Assembly (NCBI GenBank): GCA_033763555.1
Contig: JANRKK010000009.1
Span: 1 to 64,000, forward strand
DNA length: 64,000 bases
Source: JALYJG01 sp033763555
Lineage (GTDB): Bacteria > Pseudomonadota > Alphaproteobacteria > UBA9219
Reading direction: 5' to 3'
The notes beneath the pieces were generated by a model. The model did no database searches. It saw only the letters and a program-made list of their open reading frames with translations, and had not been told where the DNA came from. Position numbers and translations under genes: made by a program. Positions 54,826 through 64,000 of the stretch are shown here, piece after piece (position 1 is the first letter of the stretch; each line of letters begins with the position of its first letter).

Positions 54826-56616
54826 TTAAATCGCCGCCGTTGCGTCCGTCAGCCATTTGACCGTCATATCATCAACCAGGGGCCGCAAGGCTTCGCGCAC
54901 GCGGGCATGATAGGCGTTAAGCCATTTTACTTCTGGTTCGGTCAACATCGTGACGTCAATCAGCCGCCTGTCGATGGGCACGAGAGTCAGAGTTTCAAAG
55001 CCGAGCATGCTGCGTTCGCTGCCCGCCTGACCAACGATCTCAACAACCGCCTGCAGGTTTTCGATACGGATGCCGTAATGCCCGGCCTTGTAATAGCCGG
55101 GCTCGTTCGACACCACCATGCCGGGTTTCAGTGCTACCTTGCTGCGCTTGGAAATGCTTTGGGGCCCTTCATGTACGCCGAGATAGCTGCCAACGCCGTG
55201 CCCTGTGCCATGCCCGTAATCCAGCCCCGCTTCCCACAGATATTGCCGTGCCAGCACATCCAGCTCGGCCCCCGTCGTGCCTTCCGGGAAACGAATGGCG
55301 GAAAGGGCGATATGGCCCTTAAGGACGCGGGTGAAGCGGTCGCGCATTTCCTGTGACGGTTTGCCAAGCGCGACGGTGCGCGTCACATCCGTCGTGCCGT
55401 CGAGATACTGTCCGCCGCTGTCGAGCAGATAAAGCTGCCCCAGCTCCAGCTTGCGGTTGGTGGTCTTGGTGGCGCGGTAATGCACAATCGCGCCATGCGC
55501 ACCGACGCCCGAGATCGTATCGAAACTGGGACCGCGATAGAGATTGTTGGTACCACGAAATTCGGCCAGCTTTTCCTCGGCGCTGATTTCCGTCACGACA
55601 TCAGCGGCGAAATTCTGGTCGAGCCAGGCAAGGAATTTTACCAGAGCCGCGCCGTCACGGCGATGGGCCGAGCGCATGCCTTCCAGCTCCACCGGGTTCT
55701 TGCAGGCTTTCGGCAGGGCGCAAGGGTCATCGCCGGAATCCAGTTTCGCCTTCGCGGCACGCAAACGTTCGATAATCCAACTGGCGGATTCGGTAGGATC
55801 AATACGGACAGATTTGCCATCCTTGCCAAGCTGATCGAGTGCATGCGGGAACTGCCCCGTATGCTCGATCTGCACGTCCGGCCCCAGATGGGCTTCCAAT
55901 CCGCCTGTCACTTTGCGTGGATCGACAAACCATTTTACCGAGGCATCGTCACGGATAATGGCGAAACTGAGCGGCAAGGGCGTGTTCGGCACATCGCCGC
56001 CACGGATATTGAGCAGCCATGCGATTGAAGCCGGATCAGTGATGACGGCGGCGGCCAGATTGTTCTTTTTCAGACTTTCAGCGATGGCGGTGCGCTTGTC
56101 GGCGGAGCTTTTTCCGGCATAGGCGAGGTCGTAGGCGTGAATGGGTTCCGCAGGCGGTACCGGGCGATCATGCCAGATGGCATCCAGCGGATTGCTTTCA
56201 ACGGGCGCGAGGGTGGCGCCGGATTTCGCCAGAGCCTTTTTCATCCGGCTGATGCCGTCTTCGGTATGCAGCCAGGCGTCATAGCCGATTTTCATGCCCG
56301 TCGAGGTATTTTCCGCCAGCCAGTCGGCAGGCATTTTCACCGCGCTGTCATGGACGGTGAAGAGATCGGAGGCCACCTGTTGCCCCGCCTGCAACGTGTA
56401 ACGGCCATCGGTAAAAAAGGCGGCCTTGTCGCGCAAAACAACAGCAAACCCGGCCGAGCCCGTGAAGCCCGTGAGAAATTCAATGCGCCGCGCTGAGGCG
56501 GGGACATATTCGCTCTGATACTCATCGGCCATCGGCACGAGAAAGCCGTCATGGCCGGATGTAGCGAGTTCAGTGCGCAGTTGCTTGAGGCGGGAGGCAT
56601 GCGGATCTTGGCTCAT
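54826..56616 (-). CDS. pepP: Xaa-Pro aminopeptidase, three-domain type
   Basis: This 596-residue peptidase removes an N-terminal residue before proline. It has two creatinase-like N-terminal domains and the M24 catalytic domain with metal ligands in Y-L-L-D-S-G-G-Q-Y-L-D-G-T-T-D-V-T-R-T, G-H-G-T-G-H-G-V-G, N-E-P-G-Y-Y and the later E-N-L. The three-domain form resembles eukaryotic XPNPEP1 more than short PepP. I place the start at 56616, past the prmA stop; a GTG at 56637 would overlap prmA. Confidence 0.92.
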   Translation of the reverse strand: MSQDPHASRLKQLRTELATSGHDGFLVPMADEYQSEYVPASARRIEFLTGFTGSAGFAVVLRDKAAFFTDGRYTLQAGQQVASDLFTVHDSAVKMPADWLAENTSTGMKIGYDAWLHTEDGISRMKKALAKSGATLAPVESNPLDAIWHDRPVPPAEPIHAYDLAYAGKSSADKRTAIAESLKKNNLAAAVITDPASIAWLLNIRGGDVPNTPLPLSFAIIRDDASVKWFVDPRKVTGGLEAHLGPDVQIEHTGQFPHALDQLGKDGKSVRIDPTESASWIIERLRAAKAKLDSGDDPCALPKACKNPVELEGMRSAHRRDGAALVKFLAWLDQNFAADVVTEISAEEKLAEFRGTNNLYRGPSFDTISGVGAHGAIVHYRATKTTNRKLELGQLYLLDSGGQYLDGTTDVTRTVALGKPSQEMRDRFTRVLKGHIALSAIRFPEGTTGAELDVLARQYLWEAGLDYGHGTGHGVGSYLGVHEGPQSISKRSKVALKPGMVVSNEPGYYKAGHYGIRIENLQAVVEIVGQAGSERSMLGFETLTLVPIDRRLIDVTMLTEPEVKWLNAYHARVREALRPLVDDMTVKWLTDATAAI

Positions 56617-56623
56617 GCCGCCA

Positions 56624-57526
56624 TCATGCCCTCGCACGGCGTTTCAAGGCAAGCACCACCCATTCCCCGATCTGCAGGCGTTTGATCAGGTGGAGTTTTT
56701 GCATCCGGTGTGCGGCAAGGACGCGGTTGGCTTGCGGGCCGAGAAAGCCGGACAGGATAACGATGCCGCCGGGACGCAGATGACGGTTCAATTCCTTTGC
56801 CATATGGCTGATGGGTCCGGCGAAGATATTCGCCATCACAAGATCATAGGGTCCGTTGCGGCGCACCAGCACGCTGTTATAGCCGAGCCCGAGCCCGATG
56901 CGGGTTTTTGCGCTCAGCCCGTTGATGGCGGCATTCTCCCGCGCGATGCGAACAGAGTCCGGGTCGAGATCGACGCCGATGGCGCGTCCCCTGTGACATG
57001 CCTGCGCCCAGGCCATCGCCAGAATGCCGGAGCCGCAACCGACATCCAGCATGCGTTCGATATCCCGGGTGGGCTTTTTCTTTTTGAGGATATGATCAAG
57101 CATCAGGAGACAGCCGCGCGTTGTCGGATGCTCGCCCGTGCCGAAGGCGCTGGCAGCGTCGATCTGGAGAGCCATGCGGCGGTCCGGCACGGATTTGCGA
57201 TGCTGCGCGCCGTGAATCGTCCAGCGCCCGGCTTTCAGTGGCGGGAAGTCGCCCGCCACCTTCCGCAGCCAGTCGAGCTTCGGCACCTGCCGGATATGGA
57301 ATTTGGGCGGTCTGGATTTGTGAAGGGCAGCGGCCACGGCCAACTGGGCCGTCAGGACGGCGCGGTCGGGCTCTTCGACGTAGAGGGCTTCAATTCGCGC
57401 CTTGCGGCTGCGCGGTGGAGCCAGAATTGTTAACGCTAGCGTCTCGCCGAGGGCATCGGCCAGCGCCTCGGCTCGTTCCGGCGAGGTGGTGATATCGACA
57501 GCCCAGAGGGTTGGCGGGGAACGCAT
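56624..57526 (-). CDS. prmA: Ribosomal protein L11 methyltransferase
   Basis: PrmA methylates ribosomal protein L11. The 300-residue protein has an N-terminal L11-binding domain and the SAM domain: A-F-G-T-G-E-H-P-T-T, D-V-G-C-G-S-G-I-L-A-M-A, D-x-D-P-D-S-V-R-I-A and M-A-N-I-F-A-G-P. The start is the ATG at 57526; a TTG six codons earlier is possible. It is followed by pepP in the same direction. Confidence 0.93.
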   Translation of the reverse strand: MRSPPTLWAVDITTSPERAEALADALGETLALTILAPPRSRKARIEALYVEEPDRAVLTAQLAVAAALHKSRPPKFHIRQVPKLDWLRKVAGDFPPLKAGRWTIHGAQHRKSVPDRRMALQIDAASAFGTGEHPTTRGCLLMLDHILKKKKPTRDIERMLDVGCGSGILAMAWAQACHRGRAIGVDLDPDSVRIARENAAINGLSAKTRIGLGLGYNSVLVRRNGPYDLVMANIFAGPISHMAKELNRHLRPGGIVILSGFLGPQANRVLAAHRMQKLHLIKRLQIGEWVVLALKRRARA

Positions 57527-57566
57527 CCGGGCTTTGTAGGGCAAAAAGGCCCGTCGAGGCTAGCCG

Positions 57567-57893
57567 TTAGACCTCAAGCTCTGGCCAGTAGAGTACCCAG
57601 GTCGCATTGTTGTGGGCCAGCGGGCGGAACCAGCCGAAATCAGGGGCGTGCTCTTCCTGCGGATGGCCATCGCTGGGGTTGATGATGCCGAGGATAGAGG
57701 AAAAGAACCCGTCATAGGTGCCGGATTCGATGGCCTGGGCCGGAAGGGTGGCTTCCATGGCGCTCAGGCGGAACAGGACGATGGTAAGGTCGCGGGCGAA
57801 ACCGTCTTCCCGCATCAGGGGCGTACGCTTCAGATAGTCGACAAAGCGGTCTAAACGGCCCTTTTCTTGGGTCTCGAGCCTGTAGTGCGGCAT
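57567..57893 (-). CDS. Hypothetical protein, 108 residues
   Basis: The start at 57893 (MPHYRLETQ) has GGGGAG just upstream, which favours it over the frame to 57971. The protein is soluble, with W-F-R-P-L-A-H-N-N-A-T-W-V-L-Y-W-P near its end. I know no family for it. It precedes prmA by 40 bases and may be in its transcript. Confidence 0.65.
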   Translation of the reverse strand: MPHYRLETQEKGRLDRFVDYLKRTPLMREDGFARDLTIVLFRLSAMEATLPAQAIESGTYDGFFSSILGIINPSDGHPQEEHAPDFGWFRPLAHNNATWVLYWPELEV

Positions 57894-58052
57894 GTTTTCT
57901 CCCCGAAGCTGGGTGAAAGAAAAACGCGATTCGACTACGAGCGATTTTGATTCAGAAATATTTACCGTCAATTAATTTTCATGCCCGCAGCGCGCGCGGA
58001 CTCAGAAACCTGTCGAGGCGTTGCGAAAATAACTCAGTGAGCGCGGCGCGGC

Positions 58053-60263
<2,211 letters not shown>

Positions 60264-60273
60264 TTAGTTCCTG

Positions 60274-60849
60274 TCAAAGCTTTGATTTATAGGATGTAAC
60301 AAGCTGCTCATAGGCTTTCATTGCCTTTTCTATGCCAGCGCGGGAGTGCGAACTTAAAGTGAAAACCAAAAAATATTCATCCTCTTCTGTGCCGTACCCA
60401 AGGGCTTTTTCTTCACCGTAGCCAACTCTTTCCCATACCCCTTCTTTTTGTGGCGAGAAAAGGAAAGTCCTAATTTTCTGACCATCCGCTGTTGTTAGGG
60501 ATTCGCTTTTTACGACTGAAGCATCCGAAAAAGATTTCAAGTCATTCTGTATGAACTCCTCCAAGGTCTTGCTTTCCGGTACGCGTGGTTTGTAGGGAGC
60601 ATCTACATACATGACAGTTTCCGCATCAGAAAATGTAAAACCATCTGGCGCTAGGGCATTGAAGCTATAATGGTGGCTGGAATCTTCATCATGATGCCAG
60701 CCTGCGGGTGGAGACAGGGCAGGCCACCAATATAACGTGAGAACCCCTTTCTCATTCATGACAGCGTTTTTTTCCATTTCGGCATGTGCAGAAAAAGGTA
60801 GGGCGAATATGGTCAGAAGTATGAAGAAAAATACGGATAATTTTTTCAT
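60274..60849 (-). CDS. Secreted protein of unknown function between purQ and purL
   Basis: The 191-residue product has a signal peptide (K-K-L-S then FFFILLTIFALPF, cut after AHA) and a mature part of mixed character: Y-W-W-P-A-L-S-P-P-A-G-W-H, S-F-N-A-L-A-P-D-G, Y-G-E-E-K-A-L-G-Y-G-T. I do not know the family. It overlaps the purQ stop by four bases, so it is translated with purQ, though nothing links it to purines. Composition is AT-richer than in its neighbours, as in an inserted gene. Confidence 0.75.
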   Translation of the reverse strand: MKKLSVFFFILLTIFALPFSAHAEMEKNAVMNEKGVLTLYWWPALSPPAGWHHDEDSSHHYSFNALAPDGFTFSDAETVMYVDAPYKPRVPESKTLEEFIQNDLKSFSDASVVKSESLTTADGQKIRTFLFSPQKEGVWERVGYGEEKALGYGTEEDEYFLVFTLSSHSRAGIEKAMKAYEQLVTSYKSKL

Positions 60850-61508
60850 TGCATCGCGCTCACGACACTGTCGAACAGCACATTGCCATCCATGCTGCCA
60901 TGCAGCGGCTCCACCGCGTTTTCCGGGTGCGGCATCATGCCCAGCACATTGCGGTTCTTGTTGAAGATGCCAGCGATGTCCTTGACCGAGCCGTTGGGAT
61001 TCTCGCGGTAACGGAAGGCAATCTGCCGATTGTCTTCCAGTGCCTTCACCTGATCCGGCTCGGCGAAATAATTGCCGTCGCCATGGGCGATGATGACATT
61101 CATGTCCTGCCCCGGCTTGCAGCGGCGGGTGAAATCGCTGTCATTGTTTTCGACTCGCAGCGTCACGCGGCGGCAGATGAATTTCAGGCTGGCATTGCGG
61201 AGCAAAATGCCGGGCAGTAGCTGCGTTTCGCACAAAATTTGGAAGCCGTTGCAGATACCCCAGACGCGCGTGCCTTTTTTCGCGCGGTCGATCACCTCGC
61301 GCATGATCGGCGAATGCGCAGCCATGGCGCCTGTACGCAGATAATCGCCGTAGGAAAAACCGCCGGGCAGGACGATGAGGTCGGCCTTGGGAAGTTCGCT
61401 GTCGCCGTGCCAGACCATTTTCGGTTTTTTCCCGGTGGCGCGTTCCAGCGCCATGGCGGCGTCGCGCTCGCGGTTCGTGCCTGGAAAAACGATAATGGCG
61501 GCCTGCAT
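60846..61508 (-). CDS. purQ: FGAM synthase glutaminase subunit
   Basis: PurQ releases ammonia from glutamine for PurL. The 220-residue protein has the glutaminase motif R-V-W-G-I-C-N-G-F-Q with Cys86 and the His/Glu pair in M-P-H-P-E-N. I choose the ATG at 61508; a GTG at 61526 is possible. PurS, the third part of the complex, is not next to it. Confidence 0.94.
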   Translation of the reverse strand: MQAAIIVFPGTNRERDAAMALERATGKKPKMVWHGDSELPKADLIVLPGGFSYGDYLRTGAMAAHSPIMREVIDRAKKGTRVWGICNGFQILCETQLLPGILLRNASLKFICRRVTLRVENNDSDFTRRCKPGQDMNVIIAHGDGNYFAEPDQVKALEDNRQIAFRYRENPNGSVKDIAGIFNKNRNVLGMMPHPENAVEPLHGSMDGNVLFDSVVSAMQ

Positions 61509-61570
61509 TTTCGGAAGAATCTCCACGCCTTGAAATTGGACTGCAATCTAGGGCGCGAAAGGCCGCGAGG

Positions 61571-61605
61571 CAAGAAATTCCGGCCCTTTGAAACAGGCCC
61601 GGAAT
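61571..61605 (-). terminator. Terminator-like hairpin after dnaJ
   Basis: ATTCCGG (61577-61583) pairs with CCGGAAT (61599-61605); a weak T-run (TTCTTG) follows on the minus strand. It lies just past the dnaJ stop. Confidence 0.5.
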
Positions 61606-61607
61606 CG

Positions 61608-62744
61608 CTATTTTTTGCCGAGAATATCCTTCACCTTGTCGATGAAGCTCTGGCTTTCGGGACTGGTTTTATGGCTGTCGCCGTCTTCGGCGAATTCCTT
61701 CAGCAGCTCTTTCTGGCGTTTGGACAGATGCACGGGCGTTTCGACCGCCAGTTCGACATAGAGATCGCCGCGCGAGGTGCTGCGCAGCACCGACATACCC
61801 CTCTGCCGGATGCGGGTGCGATGGCCGGATTGCGTGCCGGAATCGACTTTGACATCAGCCATGCTGCCATCGATGGTCGGAACCTCGATGGTGCCACCCA
61901 GCGCCGCAATGGTCATGGGAATGGGAACGCGGCAGAACAAATTCGCGCCGTCGCGCTGGAAGATCGGATGCTGCTCAACGCCGAGGATGACATAAAGATC
62001 GCCCGTATGCCCGCCGCGCATGCCTGCTTCGCCTTCGCCCGCCAGGCGGATGCGTGTGCCATCCTCGACGCCCGGCGGAATGACGACTGATAAGTTACGT
62101 TCTTTGCGCACGCGCCCAGCGCCCGAACATTTCTTGCAAGGGTTCTGGATGATGCGGCCGCCACCCTGGCAGCTGGGGCAGGTGCGCTCAATCGTGAAGA
62201 AGCCCTGCTGCGCCCGCACGCGGCCGACGCCTTTGCACATGGGGCATTCAACGGGCGATGTACCTGCCGCCGCGCCCTGGCCTTTGCAATCATCGCAGGC
62301 AATGGAACGCGGTACGGTGATGGGTTTTTCGGTGCCGCGGAAGGCTTCTTCCAGCGTGACTTCCATATCGTAACGCAGATCGTCACCGCGCTGTGCGCCT
62401 TGTGGGTTGCCGCCGCGTCCGCGACCGCCGCCCAGAATCTCGCCGAACATCTCATCGAAAATATCGGCAAAGCCCGAACTGAATTCAAAACCGCCTGCAC
62501 CAAAGCCCGCGCCACCGCCCTGCTGGAAGGCGGCATGGCCGAAACGGTCATAGGCGGCGCGGCGCTGGTCATCGCGCAACACTTCATAGGCTTCGCAGAT
62601 TTCCTTGAATTTATGCTCGGCGTCCTTGTTGCCGTGATTGCGGTCGGGATGATGTTCCATCGCCAGTTTGCGATAGGCTTTCTTAATATCGTCGGGTCTG
62701 CAGTTGCGCACGAGGCCAAGGAGTTCGTAATAATCGGTTTTCAT
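61608..62744 (-). CDS. dnaJ: Chaperone DnaJ
   Basis: DnaJ delivers proteins to DnaK and stimulates its ATPase. The 378-residue type I protein has a J domain with H-P-D at 32-34, a Gly/Phe-rich part (G-A-G-F-G-A-G-G-F-E-F), four zinc motifs (C-D-D-C-K-G-Q-G, C-P-M-C-K-G-V-G, C-P-S-C-Q-G-G-G, C-K-K-C-S-G-A-G) and the substrate domain. The start at 62744 is set by homology; the frame to 63065 is shadow. dnaK is not adjacent. Confidence 0.97.
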   Translation of the reverse strand: MKTDYYELLGLVRNCRPDDIKKAYRKLAMEHHPDRNHGNKDAEHKFKEICEAYEVLRDDQRRAAYDRFGHAAFQQGGGAGFGAGGFEFSSGFADIFDEMFGEILGGGRGRGGNPQGAQRGDDLRYDMEVTLEEAFRGTEKPITVPRSIACDDCKGQGAAAGTSPVECPMCKGVGRVRAQQGFFTIERTCPSCQGGGRIIQNPCKKCSGAGRVRKERNLSVVIPPGVEDGTRIRLAGEGEAGMRGGHTGDLYVILGVEQHPIFQRDGANLFCRVPIPMTIAALGGTIEVPTIDGSMADVKVDSGTQSGHRTRIRQRGMSVLRSTSRGDLYVELAVETPVHLSKRQKELLKEFAEDGDSHKTSPESQSFIDKVKDILGKK

Positions 62745-62851
62745 TGTCAGATCATAATGTTGCCGGGCCGCTGGGGCCGATTCCGCCTGCCTCTTATGTA
62801 AGGTGCTTCGCGGTTTATGCAAGCCTGATGCGGCTTTAGGCCAGCGGAAGC

Positions 62852-63514
62852 TTAACGCGGCCCGAAAAGGGCGGTGCCGATACGCACTTCCGTGGCACCG
62901 CAGGCGATGGCGGCCTCGAAATCCCCGCTCATCCCCAGGCTGAGATGAGGGAGTTTGTGGGTGTCCGCCAGCTGCTTCATCTGCTGGAAAAAAGGCATGG
63001 GATCGGCATGTTGTGGTGGCAAGGCCATCAGACCCGTAACATTCAGCCCGCAACTGTCGCGGCAAAAACCAAGAAAATCGCCGAGCATTTCGGGTGCGAT
63101 ACCGGATTTCTGCAACTCACCGCCAATATTCACCTCGATATAGCATTCCGGATTGCGGCCGGTTTTTTTGATGGCTTCCGACAGCGCGGCGGCGAGGCGC
63201 GGGCGGTCGAGCGTCTCAATCACATCGAACAGCTGCACGGCATCCTCAGCCTTGTTGGTTTGCAAAGAACCGATCATGTGGAGTTTGAGGTCGGGATGCG
63301 CCGCGCGTAGTGCCGGGTATTTTGCTTGTGCTTCCTGCACGCGGTTTTCACCGAACACTTTATGCCCGGCATCCAGTGCCGCACGAATATCTGCTTCGTC
63401 TTTCGCCTTGCTCACGGCGACAAGCTTGATGGAATTCGGATTTCGTTCGGCCTTGCGCGCGGCATCACTGATGCGCTGGCGGATGGTTTGGAGATTTCGG
63501 GGGAAGAGGGGCAT
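62852..63514 (-). CDS. yggS: PLP homeostasis protein, YggS family
   Basis: The 220-residue protein is a single-domain PLP barrel related to alanine racemase. It shows L-V-A-V-S-K (PLP Lys), F-G-E-N-R-V-Q-E, H-M-I-G-S-L-Q-T-N-K, G-L-M-A-L-P-P and L-S-L-G-M-S-G-D-F-E-A-A-I. It binds and buffers PLP, without known enzyme activity. It follows the HEPN-like gene by four bases and leads to dnaJ. Confidence 0.94.
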   Translation of the reverse strand: MPLFPRNLQTIRQRISDAARKAERNPNSIKLVAVSKAKDEADIRAALDAGHKVFGENRVQEAQAKYPALRAAHPDLKLHMIGSLQTNKAEDAVQLFDVIETLDRPRLAAALSEAIKKTGRNPECYIEVNIGGELQKSGIAPEMLGDFLGFCRDSCGLNVTGLMALPPQHADPMPFFQQMKQLADTHKLPHLSLGMSGDFEAAIACGATEVRIGTALFGPR

Positions 63515-63518
63515 CGTA

Positions 63519-64000
63519 TTAGAGCTTGGGGGGTCCTTGGATGTTATGTCGTTTCAAAAAATCAGCAAATGATTCAACCACATTTGAGATAGCAAACATG
63601 TGAAAAAATTGACAAATCCCCCATAAATCCTGATGAGATAATGTTAGCTTTTCTCCTTCTGTAAACGTGCGTTCACATTCAATAACCTTTAAAACTATAT
63701 TTCCACCGCCCTCTATAGTTTTGTTCCGCAATTCATAAAGAGTACGTTCTCTATCAGAGTTCAGTTCCTTCACTAATAGGTCAAGTGCCAACCATTTTAC
63801 TACAAGAGCGTTTTCTGTATTAAACCGTTTGCTCATAACGATCCCTAAGTCATGAGTGAGACAATTGCGGACTTGGTAAAAATCAGATATTTTAGATGCG
63901 TGCTTTGTATCAATATTAAAATGAGTTTTGAGCCACTCTAATTTTTTACCAATGCCAAATCCTCTAAACTTAGCATGTGTCTTCTTGGGGTTTAAATCTT
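63519..64000 (-). CDS. HEPN-like protein, 5' end outside window
   Basis: An open frame runs in from the right edge (first full codon at 63998) and continues through the ATG at 63836, so the 105-residue product that starts there is only the C-terminal part; 160 residues are visible. Just before that ATG the frame reads Y-Q-V-R-N-C-L-T-H-D-L-G-I-V, which has the R-x4-H motif of HEPN domains (Arg codon at 63867-63869, His at 63852-63854); HEPN proteins are often RNases in toxin or defence systems. The gene is strikingly AT-rich against its surroundings, which points to transfer. The stop is four bases before the yggS start. Confidence 0.7.
   Translation of the reverse strand, partial: DLNPKKTHAKFRGFGIGKKLEWLKTHFNIDTKHASKISDFYQVRNCLTHDLGIVMSKRFNTENALVVKWLALDLLVKELNSDRERTLYELRNKTIEGGGNIVLKVIECERTFTEGEKLTLSHQDLWGICQFFHMFAISNVVESFADFLKRHNIQGPPKL

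Noticed and set aside
63519..63836. A complete 105-residue gene starting at 63836.
   Set aside because: The frame stays open upstream to the window edge and includes the R-x4-H motif, so that ATG is internal.

Overview
The window (ends cut inside genes at both sides) is a stretch of bacterial chromosome whose gene content and order point to an alphaproteobacterium. The signs are a very large NAD-dependent glutamate dehydrogenase (about 1,600 residues), FtsZ with a long linker and a C-terminal peptide ending in IPAFLRR-like residues, ftsZ next to lpxC, a TIGR02300-type acidic protein, the rpsA/ihfB/lapA/pyrF/trpF order, and dense GANTC sites (the CcrM methylation site) plus TTAACCAT sites (a CtrA half-site) in front of some genes. 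I cannot place it below class from sequence alone. Nearly all of it is housekeeping chromosome. I see no insertion sequence, prophage, integrase or CRISPR array.

Layout. 1-6.4 kb: end of rpsA, then ihfB-lapA-pyrF-trpF, interrupted by a secreted-protein gene on the other strand; then a small Cys-rich secreted protein, an SH3 protein carrying an in-frame palindromic repeat, and tgt. 6.4-13.4 kb: giant gdh and three unknown genes, then an intergenic region with an inverted pair of DnaA-box-like sites. 13.4-21.6 kb: acyl-CoA dehydrogenase, mscL flanked by two 194-residue unknowns, a 634-residue unknown coupled to trxB, a PH-domain membrane protein, tRNA-Ile2(CAU), and a 21-residue lysine-rich micro-protein. 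21.6-26.7 kb: ilvE converging on recJ, which lies behind a polar amino-acid ABC transporter operon. 26.7-31.4 kb: the main accessory feature, a tandem pair of secreted Thr/Pro-rich proteins ending in dockerin-like modules and driven by duplicated upstream regions. 31.4-41 kb: orphan kdpD, hisS, lpxC, ftsZ (with a cluster of nine GANTC sites upstream) and pyk. 41-51 kb: OmpA-like lipoprotein, acnA broken by a 2-nt frameshift, rseP-bamA, trpE. 51-64 kb: AT-rich unknowns, thrS, a phosphatase-like protein lacking its catalytic Cys, pepP, prmA, purL/purQ with an intruding gene, dnaJ, yggS, and a truncated AT-rich gene with a HEPN-type RxxxxH motif running off the end.

How the genes work together. 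Envelope biogenesis (lpxC, rseP, bamA, ftsZ, OmpA-like lipoprotein), translation (rpsA, tgt, hisS, thrS, tRNA-Ile2, prmA), nucleotide and tryptophan synthesis (pyrF, purQ, purL, trpF, trpE) and central metabolism (gdh, pyk, acnA) are interleaved. Several usually clustered partners (trpBA, purS, ftsQA, kdpABC/E) are absent from their expected neighbouring places. The most interesting items are the dockerin-like pair with its shared promoter block, the GANTC cluster before ftsZ, the palindromic repeat read as protein, the acnA frameshift, the Cys-to-Ser phosphatase-like protein, and the HEPN-like gene at the right edge.
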